From a virus: a DNA stretch of 38,234 bases. The stretch is from positions 1 to 38,234 of IMG/VR virus record IMGVR_UViG_3300046780_000540. One strand, 5' to 3'. The position numbers and the translations under genes were made by a program. The notes beneath the pieces are model-generated. The model did no database searches. It worked only from the letters and a program-made list of their open reading frames with translations, and had not been told where the DNA came from. Below, one piece after another: positions 30,933 to 38,234 of the stretch. Numbering within the stretch: the stretch's first letter is position 1; every line of letters starts with the position of its first letter.

Positions 30933-33446
30933 ATGGCAATATTAAATGCAACAGCAAATGTAACAGGTCTAGCTGGTGTTGATCCACATTACATATATAT
31001 AGAAACAAATAACACATTAGCTCAGGTATTAACTTCTGGCTTTCTTAGCAATCTTCCTGCAATGGGCATTGCTATATCACCAGGCCAATCAGCATTGGTT
31101 ACAACTACTGATCAAGGTGACCAGTTACTACAGGTTGCGATTGTTAGTGGCAAATTATCATTAATTCAAACAGCATCTAGTGGTGGCGTAACAACTGTTT
31201 CTGGTACAGCAGGCGAGATTAATAGCACGATGGGCGTTAATCCTGTGTTATCACTTGTTGATACTGCCGTTACACCTGGAGCGTATACTAATACAAATTT
31301 AACTGTAGATTCTAAAGGCCGTATAACTGCAGCCAGCAGTGGTACAGCAGGAGTGCAAAGTGTCACTGGAACAAGCAATCAGATTAATATTGGCGGCACT
31401 TCAACTAATCCTATTGTGGGCTTTACTACAAACGTAGTGTTCCCAGGAACTGTTACATTGAATGCAGATCCAGTGGCACCATTACAAGCGGCTACAAAAC
31501 AATATGTAGATTTATTAAGCTCTGGATTAACTTTCGTTAATGCATGTAGATTAGGAACAACTGCGGCTCTTACAGCTACTTATAATAATGGCGCGTCAGG
31601 CGTTGGCGCTACATTAACTAATGCCGGTGCAAATGCTGCTTTAACTATTGATAGCGTATTAACTGTTGCAGCAAACAGGATTCTTGTTAAGAACCAAGCA
31701 GCTGGAGCTCAAAATGGCATTTATACAGTAACGACTGTTGGTGACGGTGCTACTCCATGGGTTCTGACTCGTGCCACTGATTATGATACTTCTGTAGAAA
31801 TAACTCGTGGTGATTTCTTGCTTGTTACAGCTGGAACGGTTAATTCTAACAGCGGTTGGATTCAAACAGCTGACGTAGTAACGATGGGTACATCTACTAT
31901 TACATTTACACAGTTCGGTGTGTTTGCTACAGGTGTTACTTCTGTTACAGCTCAAGCAGGCGAATTCCTTGTAACCAATCCAACAACAACTCCATTTATT
32001 AGATTAGATCCAACCTGGGTGGGTCAGGCAAGCATTGTCACAGTGGGAACAATAACTACTGGCGTGTGGAACGGCACAGCAGTGGATGTGGCTCATGGCG
32101 GTTCTGGAAGAGCTTCTGCAACTGCTTATGCTTTAATAGCAGGTGGAACTACTTCTACTGGCGCGCATCAATCTCTTGCAAGCGTTGGAACGAGTGGTCA
32201 ATATTTGAGCAGCAACGGAGCTGGCGCATTACCTTCTTGGGTTACTCCATCAGTAGGAACCGTTTCATCTGTAAACGGAACCACTGACAGAATAGATGTA
32301 GCCAATCCAACAACAACACCTGTAATTGATATAGCAGCTACATACGCTGGCCAAGCGAGCATTACTACAGTAGGAACAATAACTACTGGAACATGGAATG
32401 CTAGTGTTCTTGCAGGTCAATACGGCGGAACTGGCGTTGCGAATACGGGGAAAACTATAACGCTTGGTGGAAATCTTTCTACTATAGGTGCGTTTGCTTC
32501 AGCATTCACAATGATTGGTGCAACATCTGTAACATTCCCAACAACCGGAACTCTCGCTACAACTACTGACTTAATCACAGTAAATCACGGCGGCACTGGC
32601 AATACTACATTCACAGCTTATTCGGTAATATGTGCAGGGACTACATCAACTGGTGCATTCCAGAATGTAACCGGAGTTGGTACATCAGGCCAAGTGTTAA
32701 CATCTAATGGCGCTGGTTTATTACCTACCTGGCAATCAGCAGGTGCTGGATTTGTTACATCAGTAACTGGAACTACAAATCGTATTACAAGCACTGGCGG
32801 TACAACACCTGTAATTGATATAGCAGCTACTTATGTAGGCCAATCTTCTATTACTACGCTAGGAACAATTGGGGCTGGCGTATGGCAAGGAACTCTAGTT
32901 GCTGGCCAATATGGTGGAACTGGTGTTGCTAATACTGGAAAGACAATCACTCTTGATGGAAATCTGCAAACAATAGGCGCATTCTCTACCATATTAAGAG
33001 TATCAGCGGCTACTGATGTCACATTGCCTACATCAGGAACGCTGATAACTTCAGCAAATGTGGCATTCACAAATACTACTAATAACTTTAGTTATAACAT
33101 CCAGCAGAACGCTCAGTTAAAAAGCTATAGCGAAACTGCGGTAGCTGTAGGAAATATATCTTCTTCGCAAGCATTCGATATAAGTACAGGTAACGTGTTT
33201 ACTGCAACTGTAACTGGCACGGTAACTATATCATTTACTAATCCAGCAGCTGCGGGTCAATGTTCAAGCTTATCTATGGTTTTAACTAATGGCGGTTCAT
33301 CAGCTGTTACTTGGCCAGCCTCTGTTAAATGGGCCGGCGGCGCTGCTCCAACTTTAACTACTGCGGGGATAGATGTATTAACATTCTTTACACTTGATGC
33401 CGGAACAACTTATTATGGTATCGTCGCTGGGCAAGCATTCGCTTAA
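30933..33446 (+). CDS. Long repeat-containing tail fibre (837 aa)
   Basis: The N-terminal ~80 residues (MAILNATANVTGLAGVDPHY...) match the small protein encoded at 36781 and probably attach the fibre. Residues about 185-335 are a classic fibre domain ('ATKQYVDLLSSGL', 'ILVKNQAAGAQNGIYTVTTV', 'VLTRATDYD'). From about 345 to 700 come several 'YAGQASITTVGTITTGTWN' and 'GGTGVANTGKTI' repeats, followed by a C-terminal beta domain. The DNA repeats are also visible (32317-32498 and 32805-32987). A likely receptor-binding fibre. Confidence 0.75.
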   Translation: MAILNATANVTGLAGVDPHYIYIETNNTLAQVLTSGFLSNLPAMGIAISPGQSALVTTTDQGDQLLQVAIVSGKLSLIQTASSGGVTTVSGTAGEINSTMGVNPVLSLVDTAVTPGAYTNTNLTVDSKGRITAASSGTAGVQSVTGTSNQINIGGTSTNPIVGFTTNVVFPGTVTLNADPVAPLQAATKQYVDLLSSGLTFVNACRLGTTAALTATYNNGASGVGATLTNAGANAALTIDSVLTVAANRILVKNQAAGAQNGIYTVTTVGDGATPWVLTRATDYDTSVEITRGDFLLVTAGTVNSNSGWIQTADVVTMGTSTITFTQFGVFATGVTSVTAQAGEFLVTNPTTTPFIRLDPTWVGQASIVTVGTITTGVWNGTAVDVAHGGSGRASATAYALIAGGTTSTGAHQSLASVGTSGQYLSSNGAGALPSWVTPSVGTVSSVNGTTDRIDVANPTTTPVIDIAATYAGQASITTVGTITTGTWNASVLAGQYGGTGVANTGKTITLGGNLSTIGAFASAFTMIGATSVTFPTTGTLATTTDLITVNHGGTGNTTFTAYSVICAGTTSTGAFQNVTGVGTSGQVLTSNGAGLLPTWQSAGAGFVTSVTGTTNRITSTGGTTPVIDIAATYVGQSSITTLGTIGAGVWQGTLVAGQYGGTGVANTGKTITLDGNLQTIGAFSTILRVSAATDVTLPTSGTLITSANVAFTNTTNNFSYNIQQNAQLKSYSETAVAVGNISSSQAFDISTGNVFTATVTGTVTISFTNPAAAGQCSSLSMVLTNGGSSAVTWPASVKWAGGAAPTLTTAGIDVLTFFTLDAGTTYYGIVAGQAFA
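32317..32987 (+). repeat. Repeated fibre module within the 837-aa gene
   Basis: A ~182-bp segment (32317-32498) recurs at 32805-32987 with scattered changes, encoding 'TPVIDIAATY.GQ.SITT.GTI..G.W' and 'AGQYGGTGVANTGKTI'. The start of each copy shares at least 24 exact bases. Related weaker copies occur at about 30245-30490 and 31990-32240. Such modules allow length change or domain exchange by recombination. Confidence 0.8.
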
Positions 33447-33464
33447 TTAAATGGAGTTTTAAAA

Positions 33465-34112
33465 ATGACAGAAACAGGATATGCGTTAATTAGAGATAGC
33501 AAGATTGATGGACTATTTGGATCACTTCCAGGGACTTACCTAGGGATTTCTGGGTTTAATACTCTTAGTGATGCACAGGCCAAGACTTATGGATTCATTC
33601 CGTATACTTATGAGCAAGCTGTATATAGTGGTTATACTCACAAACTTGGTGAGACTATTTTCACGCTCACAACAGATAACAGCACTTTAGGTTTCGCTAG
33701 CGTTAAAGGAGTGCGTCAAATTATTGAATACGATGCTGAGATGAAAGAAGAATTAAGGCTTAACGCAATCAAAAGCTTAGATGCCACCTTGGTAAGAATC
33801 TTGCGTGATACAGATTGGACTCTTTTATCTGATTGCGAATTAGATCAGCAAGACATCGATGCTTATGCAGAGCTTAGAAGTGAAACTAGAGCAACAAGAC
33901 TTACATTGGATTCATTATCTATTGAAGACATAGCTACGCTTGTAGATGAATATCAAACACAATCTATGCTTGATCTACAAAAAGAAGTATATGGAAGAAG
34001 CTCTGCGGTGCAGACCGTTCGTGCTGTAGTAGAGCAAGAGAAAGCTGACAAAGCCATGGCTGATGCTGCGGCGGCAGAAGAATCAATTTCGGAAGCAACT
34101 GCTGGAGCGTAA
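33465..34112 (+). CDS. Tail fibre assembly chaperone-like protein
   Basis: Protein of 215 aa. Residues about 105-145 contain 'LVRILRDTDWTLLSDCEL' and 'YAELRSETRATRL', matching the 'RDtDWt.lpD..l......y...R..lR' signature of tail-fibre assembly proteins (Tfa/phage_TAC type). The N-terminal part (MTETGYALIRDSKIDGLFGS...YGFIPYTYEQAVYSGY) is typical of such chaperones, and the C-terminal tail is Ala/Glu-rich. It lies between two large adhesin genes, consistent with a role in folding or attaching them. Confidence 0.7.
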   Translation: MTETGYALIRDSKIDGLFGSLPGTYLGISGFNTLSDAQAKTYGFIPYTYEQAVYSGYTHKLGETIFTLTTDNSTLGFASVKGVRQIIEYDAEMKEELRLNAIKSLDATLVRILRDTDWTLLSDCELDQQDIDAYAELRSETRATRLTLDSLSIEDIATLVDEYQTQSMLDLQKEVYGRSSAVQTVRAVVEQEKADKAMADAAAAEESISEATAGA

Positions 34113-34115
34113 TAA

Positions 34116-36548
34116 ATGCTATTTGAAAAGTTATTAGTTGGCTCTCAATCAACGCCACCTACAGATATAGGTGATTTATATGGCGCCTCCGGGGGTGGTG
34201 CTGGGCAGTTCGGTAATGGCTCTACAACGGATATCACTACGCCATTTGCCAGGGTTAACAGCTCATTATGGAAAGAAATAGTATCAGCAGCTGGCGGCAA
34301 CGGAACCACAGGCTCTTCAATGCTTAACCCAGCTTTTTCATTAGGGATTAAAGTTGATGGCACTCTCTGGGCTACCGGTAGAAATGCCAATGGGAACTTA
34401 GGCCAGGGTAATACCACAAACCTAACTACCTGGACGCAAGTGGGCTCAAGCACTTGGATAAATATAGCTGCATTTACTGCTGATATAACCTCTACCAAGA
34501 TGTCTAGCTTTGGCATTCAAAGCAATGGAACGCTTTGGTCGTGGGGTAATAACTCGTTCCATCAGTTAGGTGACGGAACCACTACTCAGCGCACTTCTCC
34601 AGGGCAAGTAGGAAGCGCTACTAATTGGGCGAAAGTTGTCTGTGCTGGCGAGAATGGAAATGGTGGCGTATATGGTTTTTGTCTAGGACTGCGTAGTGAT
34701 GGAACACTATGGTCTTGGGGTAGCAATGTCTCTGGTGCTACTGGGCAAGGAACCTATTCTGGAGATACTAACACTCCAACACAAATAGGAAGTAGTACAG
34801 ACTGGACTGATATAGCCGCTGGGTGCACGGGATACAGCGCTTCATCGGGAATGTTCTCGCTAGCCATCAAATCCAACGGGACCTTATGGGCCTGGGGTAA
34901 TAATCAATTTTATCAGCTTGGCGACAACACAACTACAGATCAGAATACACCAATACAAATTGGCGCCGCGACTACTTGGGGAAAAGTGTTCGCATCCGTC
35001 ACGGGAACTGGCTTTGGCATCAGAACAGACGGCTCTTTATATTCGTGGGGAGAAAATACACCATCAGGTATGACGGCTCAGGGTTCTACAACTGGCCAAG
35101 TACATACTCCAACACAGGTAGGTGTTTCCACTGGCTGGCTGACCATATCTACCGGAGTAGTAACTTCGCTCGGTGGAGGATATGCTCTGGCAATCAAGAC
35201 TGATGATACGATGTGGGCTTGGGGTACCAATGCTTTTGGTGGATTCGGTACAGGGGTTGCAACTTCAACAGCCCAGCCCTCTCCAGTAAATGTTGGACAT
35301 TTTCCCATATGGAAAAAAGCTTCAGCTGGGGGCGCATACGGTAATTCAGGTTATCCAACAACTTCTTTAGCGATTAGAGGAATTACTCCAGATTACAGCG
35401 CGCTTTATACATTTGGATCTAATTCTTCTGGTCAAACAGCGCAAAATACTACTTCTGGGAACACCCTGCTTCCAACACTGGCTGCGACTGCTAACTATAC
35501 CTGGCTGAAGGTGGCTCCTGGCAATGTAGGCGCTGGTGGTACTGGCTTAGGATGTATGGCTTTGTTAAAAGATGGAACGCTTTGGTCGTGGGGCTCTAAT
35601 ACCGTAGGTGACGGAACTGTGGCTACAGGCTCAATTGGCCAAGGAAGTGTGACCTTGTATTTGTTAGTTCCAACACAAGTGGGCACAGATACTGATTGGG
35701 TAGATATAGCTCAAGGAACTTATGGCGGTCTTGGGTTGAAATCTGATGGCACTATGTGGGGCTGGGGTTATGACATATGGGGTCAATTTGGTGGCGGCGT
35801 AATTAATACAATTATCTACACTCCAACCAAGATTGGTATTGCGACTGATTGGGCTAAAATATATACCAATGGTGTAGTTTCTTTTGCAATCAAGACCAAC
35901 GGGGACCTTTATACCTTTGGAAACAATGCTGGTTATGCTACGGGCCTTGGAATCGCTGTAGGAAATACATTAGTGCCTACGCAGATAATTGGATCTAATC
36001 TATGGGATACTTTGTCTGTAACAGTAACAGGCGCTATAGCTATTCGCTCAAACGGTACGGCCTGGTCGTGGGGTCAAAGCACTAATGGTGAGCTTGGTCA
36101 GGGTAGTGGGACAATCTCAACCACCACCCCAACGCAGGTCGGTGTAGCGACTGATTGGGTAAAAGTAGCTTGCAGCCCTATAAATCCATACAGCTTCTTA
36201 ATTAAGACTGCTGGAACATTGTGGGCGCTTGGAAGCAACACCTCTTATCAAACAGGTTTAAATACAACCATTGGCAACGCAGTAACTCCTACACAAGTTG
36301 GCGTAGCAACCGATTGGGCTGATGTGAAGACTGTTGCCGATTTACTAACAAGTGGTGGTGGCGGTATTGGCTTAAAGACTGGCAAGCAGGTATTTGTATG
36401 GGGCAACTGTAGCAATGGGATGCTAGGCACAGGCGTGGCATCTGGTACAGAGCCAATTCCAAGTCAAATATCAAATGGCTTTGGTAGTGCAAATGCAATC
36501 AGCATTGCAGGTAATGCTGGGCCGGCTATGGTTATAAGCGCGGTATAG
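34116..36548 (+). CDS. RCC1-repeat beta-propeller tail protein (810 aa)
   Basis: Contains 13 recognisable RCC1-type units of about 50-65 residues. Each has a 'DGTLW.WG.N..GQLG.GTT....P.QVG....W..' pattern (LWATGRN, LWSWGNN, LWSWGSN, LWAWGNN, LYSWGEN, MWAWGTN, LYTFGSN and so on). This would fold as two beta-propellers, or one long. Cellular RCC1 proteins are exchange factors, but phage and bacterial versions are surface or secreted; here the place beside fibres and the chaperone implies a receptor-binding protein. The N-terminal ~50 residues (LFEKLLVGSQSTPP...) may attach it to the virion. Confidence 0.85.
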   Translation: MLFEKLLVGSQSTPPTDIGDLYGASGGGAGQFGNGSTTDITTPFARVNSSLWKEIVSAAGGNGTTGSSMLNPAFSLGIKVDGTLWATGRNANGNLGQGNTTNLTTWTQVGSSTWINIAAFTADITSTKMSSFGIQSNGTLWSWGNNSFHQLGDGTTTQRTSPGQVGSATNWAKVVCAGENGNGGVYGFCLGLRSDGTLWSWGSNVSGATGQGTYSGDTNTPTQIGSSTDWTDIAAGCTGYSASSGMFSLAIKSNGTLWAWGNNQFYQLGDNTTTDQNTPIQIGAATTWGKVFASVTGTGFGIRTDGSLYSWGENTPSGMTAQGSTTGQVHTPTQVGVSTGWLTISTGVVTSLGGGYALAIKTDDTMWAWGTNAFGGFGTGVATSTAQPSPVNVGHFPIWKKASAGGAYGNSGYPTTSLAIRGITPDYSALYTFGSNSSGQTAQNTTSGNTLLPTLAATANYTWLKVAPGNVGAGGTGLGCMALLKDGTLWSWGSNTVGDGTVATGSIGQGSVTLYLLVPTQVGTDTDWVDIAQGTYGGLGLKSDGTMWGWGYDIWGQFGGGVINTIIYTPTKIGIATDWAKIYTNGVVSFAIKTNGDLYTFGNNAGYATGLGIAVGNTLVPTQIIGSNLWDTLSVTVTGAIAIRSNGTAWSWGQSTNGELGQGSGTISTTTPTQVGVATDWVKVACSPINPYSFLIKTAGTLWALGSNTSYQTGLNTTIGNAVTPTQVGVATDWADVKTVADLLTSGGGGIGLKTGKQVFVWGNCSNGMLGTGVASGTEPIPSQISNGFGSANAISIAGNAGPAMVISAV

Positions 36549-36557
36549 GAGATTAAT

Positions 36558-36701
36558 ATGCCATTAAAGAAAGGTTCGTCTAAAAGTGTAATTTCGAAAA
36601 ACATAGCTACAGAGGTAAAAGCTGGAAAACCTGTGAAACAAGCAGTTGCTATAGCTTATAGCGAAGCCGGTAAAAGCAAACCCAAGTCTAAAAAGAAATG
36701 A
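36558..36701 (+). CDS. Small basic phage protein (47 aa)
   Basis: Begins [20 protein letters not shown] and continues [20 protein letters not shown], ending in Lys-rich residues. This 'MPLkkGsSk..is.Ni...v..GkP.kQAvAIA...a.k' pattern is a recurrent small protein encoded near phage structural genes. AGGAG lies 5-6 nt before the ATG. Its function is not known; nucleic-acid binding is possible from the positive charge. Confidence 0.78.
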   Translation: MPLKKGSSKSVISKNIATEVKAGKPVKQAVAIAYSEAGKSKPKSKKK

Positions 36702-36784
36702 TTAGCTATTATTGGGAAACGTATTGGGAAGATTTCATTAATGAAATCAGGAATTTAAATTTAAAAACAGGGAAAGTAAAATGA
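36698..36784 (+). CDS. Micro-ORF (28 aa) bridging two genes
   Basis: Encodes [20 protein letters not shown] plus eight residues. Both ends are ATGA overlaps, at 36698 with the basic protein stop and at 36781 with the next start, so it may be a translated coupling peptide. Aromatic, acidic. At this length a coincidental ORF cannot be excluded. Confidence 0.4.
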   Translation: MISYYWETYWEDFINEIRNLNLKTGKVK

Positions 36785-37038
36785 GCGTTATATCAATTCA
36801 AAACGGCGAAGCAGGATTATCAGGAATAGTTCCAAGCTTCTTATATATAGACACTGACAGCACAGTTGCTGAAGTAACTACTGCTGGGTTCTTAGATTTC
36901 TCTAAGTCACAAGGCTATAGCTACAACAACAAACAGATGGCTCTTGTTTCTACACAAATAGCTGGAGTTGCAACTACTGACCTGTATACAGTATCTGTTA
37001 ATCCAACTACTAAGTCTGTGACATTAACAGCTATATAA
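36781..37038 (+). CDS. Stand-alone paralog of the fibre N-terminal domain (85 aa)
   Basis: Begins [20 protein letters not shown]. It aligns with residues 1-80 of the 837-aa fibre: 'AGLSGIVPSFLYIDTDSTVAEVTTAGFL' versus 'TGLAGVDPHYIYIETNNTLAQVLTSGFL', then 'ALVST' versus 'ALVTT'. Because that region is the likely anchor of the fibre, this protein may be a separate virion adaptor, cap or competitor for the same site. GGGAAAGT precedes the ATG. Confidence 0.72.
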   Translation: MSVISIQNGEAGLSGIVPSFLYIDTDSTVAEVTTAGFLDFSKSQGYSYNNKQMALVSTQIAGVATTDLYTVSVNPTTKSVTLTAI

Positions 37039-37039
37039 T
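37034..37039 (+). promoter_or_regulatory. Possible -10 box of the tRNA
   Basis: TATAAT at 37034-37039 lies 14 nt upstream of the tRNA 5' end and overlaps the stop of the 85-aa gene. No good -35 is present. The tRNA could instead be processed from the late transcript. Confidence 0.3.
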
Positions 37040-37053
37040 ATAGACTAATTGTT

Positions 37054-37128
37054 CGGGGTGTAGCGCAGCGGTAGCGCATCTGCTTTGGGAGCAGAGGGTC
37101 GTTGGTTCAATCCCAGCCACCCCGACCA
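37054..37128 (+). tRNA. tRNA-Pro (anticodon UGG)
   Basis: A 75-nt cloverleaf. Acceptor CGGGGTG pairs with CACCCCG, D-stem GCGC/GCGC, anticodon stem TCTGC/GCAGA with loop TTTGGGA (anticodon TGG), five-base variable region, T-stem GTTGG/CCAGC with loop TTCAATC, discriminator A and encoded CCA. All stems pair. It reads CCA and other proline codons. It lies at the end of the late operon, facing the ssb gene. It may be a phage tRNA for translation, or a site used for integration; no integrase is seen. Confidence 0.95.
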
Positions 37129-37142
37129 TGTAAGCTAGTCAT

Positions 37143-37562
37143 CTAGAAAGGAAGGTCATCTTCCAGCTCTTCTTGGGTTAGATTTACAGTAGCTTTTGGT
37201 GTGTAATTCGACGGCACAGATGCTTGTGGATTCTTATCGCCCTTGCTATCTAAGAACTGTAAATCACTTGCAACGATGCTTGTGCTATAGCGCTCAATGC
37301 CATCTTTGCCAGTATATTTGCTGGTTCTTAATGAGCCTTCGATATACACTTTAGAGCCTTTTGCTAGATATTGATGCGCAATCTCACCAAGTTTGCCGAA
37401 GATAACAACATTATGCCATTCGGTCTTTTCTTGTTTTTGTCCGCTAGCTTTGTCTACCCATGACTCAGTCGTAGCTAGTTTAAGTTTTGTTAGCCCTTGA
37501 TTAGCTTCTGGATCTACGCCTAGATTGCCAATTAAAATTACTTTGTTTATACCTTTTGCCAT
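37143..37562 (-). CDS. ssb: Single-stranded DNA-binding protein
   Basis: Protein of 139 aa. Begins MAKGINKVILIGNLGVDPEA. It has the OB-fold hallmarks 'KVILIGNLG.DPE', 'TTESWVDK', 'EKTEWHNVVIFGKLGEIAHQYLAKGSKVYIEGSLRT' and 'SIVASDLQFL', a Gly/Pro/Asn linker, and the acidic C-terminal tip 'EDDLPF', used to dock partner proteins. The ATG at 37562 has AGAGAAG upstream; a start 15 nt earlier is possible. Strand 1-2 is slightly shortened ('NQGLTKLKLATTES'). Its own leftward transcription is separate from the early operon. It would protect ssDNA during replication and ERF-mediated annealing. Confidence 0.95.
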   Translation of the reverse strand: MAKGINKVILIGNLGVDPEANQGLTKLKLATTESWVDKASGQKQEKTEWHNVVIFGKLGEIAHQYLAKGSKVYIEGSLRTSKYTGKDGIERYSTSIVASDLQFLDSKGDKNPQASVPSNYTPKATVNLTQEELEDDLPF

Positions 37563-37596
37563 AGTGCTTCTCTTCATTAATTTAATAGTCCTAACT

Positions 37597-37626
37597 TTAC
37601 CATAGATCTAAAATCTGTCCTATAAT
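37597..37626 (+). promoter_or_regulatory. Promoter for the small membrane-protein genes
   Basis: TTACCA (37597-37602) and TATAAT (37621-37626) with an 18-bp spacer, about 30 nt upstream of the 37656 ATG. It matches sigma70 well at -10 (6/6) and moderately at -35 (4/6). It lies in the divergent gap with ssb. Confidence 0.5.
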
Positions 37627-37655
37627 ATACATAACAGTTAGATAGGGGACTCACC

Positions 37656-37841
37656 ATGGAATGGATTGTAGCTTTAATAGTGCTAGGATGCTTTGGTGTT
37701 GGTGGATATTACCAATATTATACCGATACAGTTGATGCCCCTGCTGAACAACTAGCTGAGGCCGTTCTTAAGCAGAATAATATTGATACCGACTTTTCAG
37801 CTGACAAAAAGAAATCTAAAGAAATCGATAAAAAAGATTAA
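37656..37841 (+). CDS. Small membrane-anchored protein (61 aa)
   Basis: Begins MEWIVALIVLGCFGVGGYYQ, giving one N-terminal transmembrane helix at about residues 3-19. It is followed by an acidic then Lys-rich soluble part (VDAPAEQLAEAVLKQNNIDT, DKKKSKEIDKKD). AGGGGA precedes the ATG. The 'PaEqlAEavlk...iDtDfS.d' segment is reminiscent of small inner-membrane proteins seen in phages and plasmids, but I cannot name a family. A holin, antiholin or spanin-like role is possible given the next gene and endolysin. Confidence 0.6.
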   Translation: MEWIVALIVLGCFGVGGYYQYYTDTVDAPAEQLAEAVLKQNNIDTDFSADKKKSKEIDKKD

Positions 37842-37849
37842 GAGCTGAA

Positions 37850-38234
37850 ATGATTACAGATAAAGTGAAGTATATAACAAGCATTGCGCTTGTTGTTGTA
37901 GGGCTTGGCTTGTGCATAGGGGGAATCTTCTTTACCCCCTTATTCGCACTAGGAGGCCCTTTAATTACAGCTGGATTATCCTTGTTAGGGATAACGTTTG
38001 CCGCTAAAGATTCGACGCCGATCATCTTTAGATCTCGTCGCTCTCCGCGTGCTGAGCAAACACAGCCAGCAACTCCTCCTGAGCCAACAACTCCGCCGAT
38101 TACGACGCCGATATTAACCTTTAGCAATAATTACCATGTTGGTATAAATAATGCTGCACCCACAAGACCGAATACTCCCTCAGATGAAGGGTCCGCATAT
38201 GACGAGTCTATGCATACAGCGCAGGATTCCAGCC
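37850..38234 (+). CDS. Membrane protein, open at window end (holin-like candidate)
   Basis: Begins MITDKVKYITSIALVVVGLG. Two hydrophobic helices lie at about residues 9-27 and 29-50, separated by a short turn, followed by a basic then Pro/Thr-rich soluble tail (SRRSPRAEQTQPATPPEPTT...). The frame runs off the window after 128 residues. If position 38234 joins position 1, it ends after four more codons at 12-14, 84 nt before the endolysin start. Two helices and that position would fit a holin, but the long C-terminal tail is unusual. Confidence 0.55.
   Translation, partial: MITDKVKYITSIALVVVGLGLCIGGIFFTPLFALGGPLITAGLSLLGITFAAKDSTPIIFRSRRSPRAEQTQPATPPEPTTPPITTPILTFSNNYHVGINNAAPTRPNTPSDEGSAYDESMHTAQDSS

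Noticed and set aside
30933-33446. Diversity-generating retroelement target
   Set aside because: No reverse transcriptase, no template repeat seen, and repeat differences are not restricted to adenine positions.
34145-34516. 123-aa leftward ORF opposite the RCC1 gene
   Set aside because: Shadow of the repeat-rich sense gene; the repeated composition keeps the reverse frame open.
34116-36548. RCC1 protein as a secreted host effector
   Set aside because: No signal sequence or secretion motif seen; location among fibre genes makes a virion adhesin more likely.
37054-37128. Defined attL/attR site of a prophage
   Set aside because: No second copy of the tRNA 3' end elsewhere in the window and no integrase gene.

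Overview
This window looks like an essentially complete genome of a short-tailed (P22-like, podovirus-type) tailed phage, or a prophage sequence, with AT-rich DNA. The gene order TerS, TerL, a 716-aa portal, scaffold, a 416-aa coat, a gp4-like tail accessory factor, a gp10-like plug, ejection proteins and tail fibres is the P22/Sf6-type head-tail order. No sheath, tape-measure or major tail tube gene is seen. The host cannot be read directly. Low GC, Shine-Dalgarno starts and an Erf-type recombinase suggest a Gammaproteobacterium, but that is weak inference. No integrase, CI-like repressor, DNA polymerase or primase was recognised, so lifestyle is undecided.

Layout. (1) 99-548 is a T4-type endolysin. 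(2) 529-4895 is a leftward early operon of at least 15 tightly overlapping genes. It starts with a ribbon-helix-helix regulator and includes a nuclease-partner-like protein, four tiny membrane proteins, an ERF single-strand annealing protein, a YopX-family protein, an excisionase-like HTH protein and a Ros/MucR-like zinc-finger protein. (3) 4896-5337 is the divergent control region, with repeated GATAATA half sites and one palindrome. (4) 5338-9088 is a rightward early block. It contains candidate structured RNAs, a chain of 4-nt-overlapping genes leading into a replication initiator that carries three iterons plus an AT-rich tract (a lambda-like origin inside the gene), and a VRR-NUC nuclease. 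(5) 9135-9706 is a small leftward pair that includes a Lys/Ala-rich histone-like protein. (6) 9780-37038 is a long rightward block of pre-packaging genes, packaging, head, tail and adhesins, the adhesins including a 13-repeat RCC1 protein. (7) 37054-37128 is tRNA-Pro(UGG), followed by a leftward ssb (37143-37562) and two rightward small membrane-protein genes, the last open at the window end.

If the two ends are joined, the last ORF would stop 14 bases into the window and lie directly upstream of the endolysin. That would make a membrane-protein plus endolysin lysis cassette, so a circular or circularly permuted 38.2-kb genome is plausible. The early genes would supply recombination (ERF, SSB, VRR-NUC) and initiator-driven replication. 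The late genes package DNA by a TerS/TerL motor through the portal, plug it with gp4/gp10-like proteins, and attach several modular adhesins with a tail-fibre chaperone.
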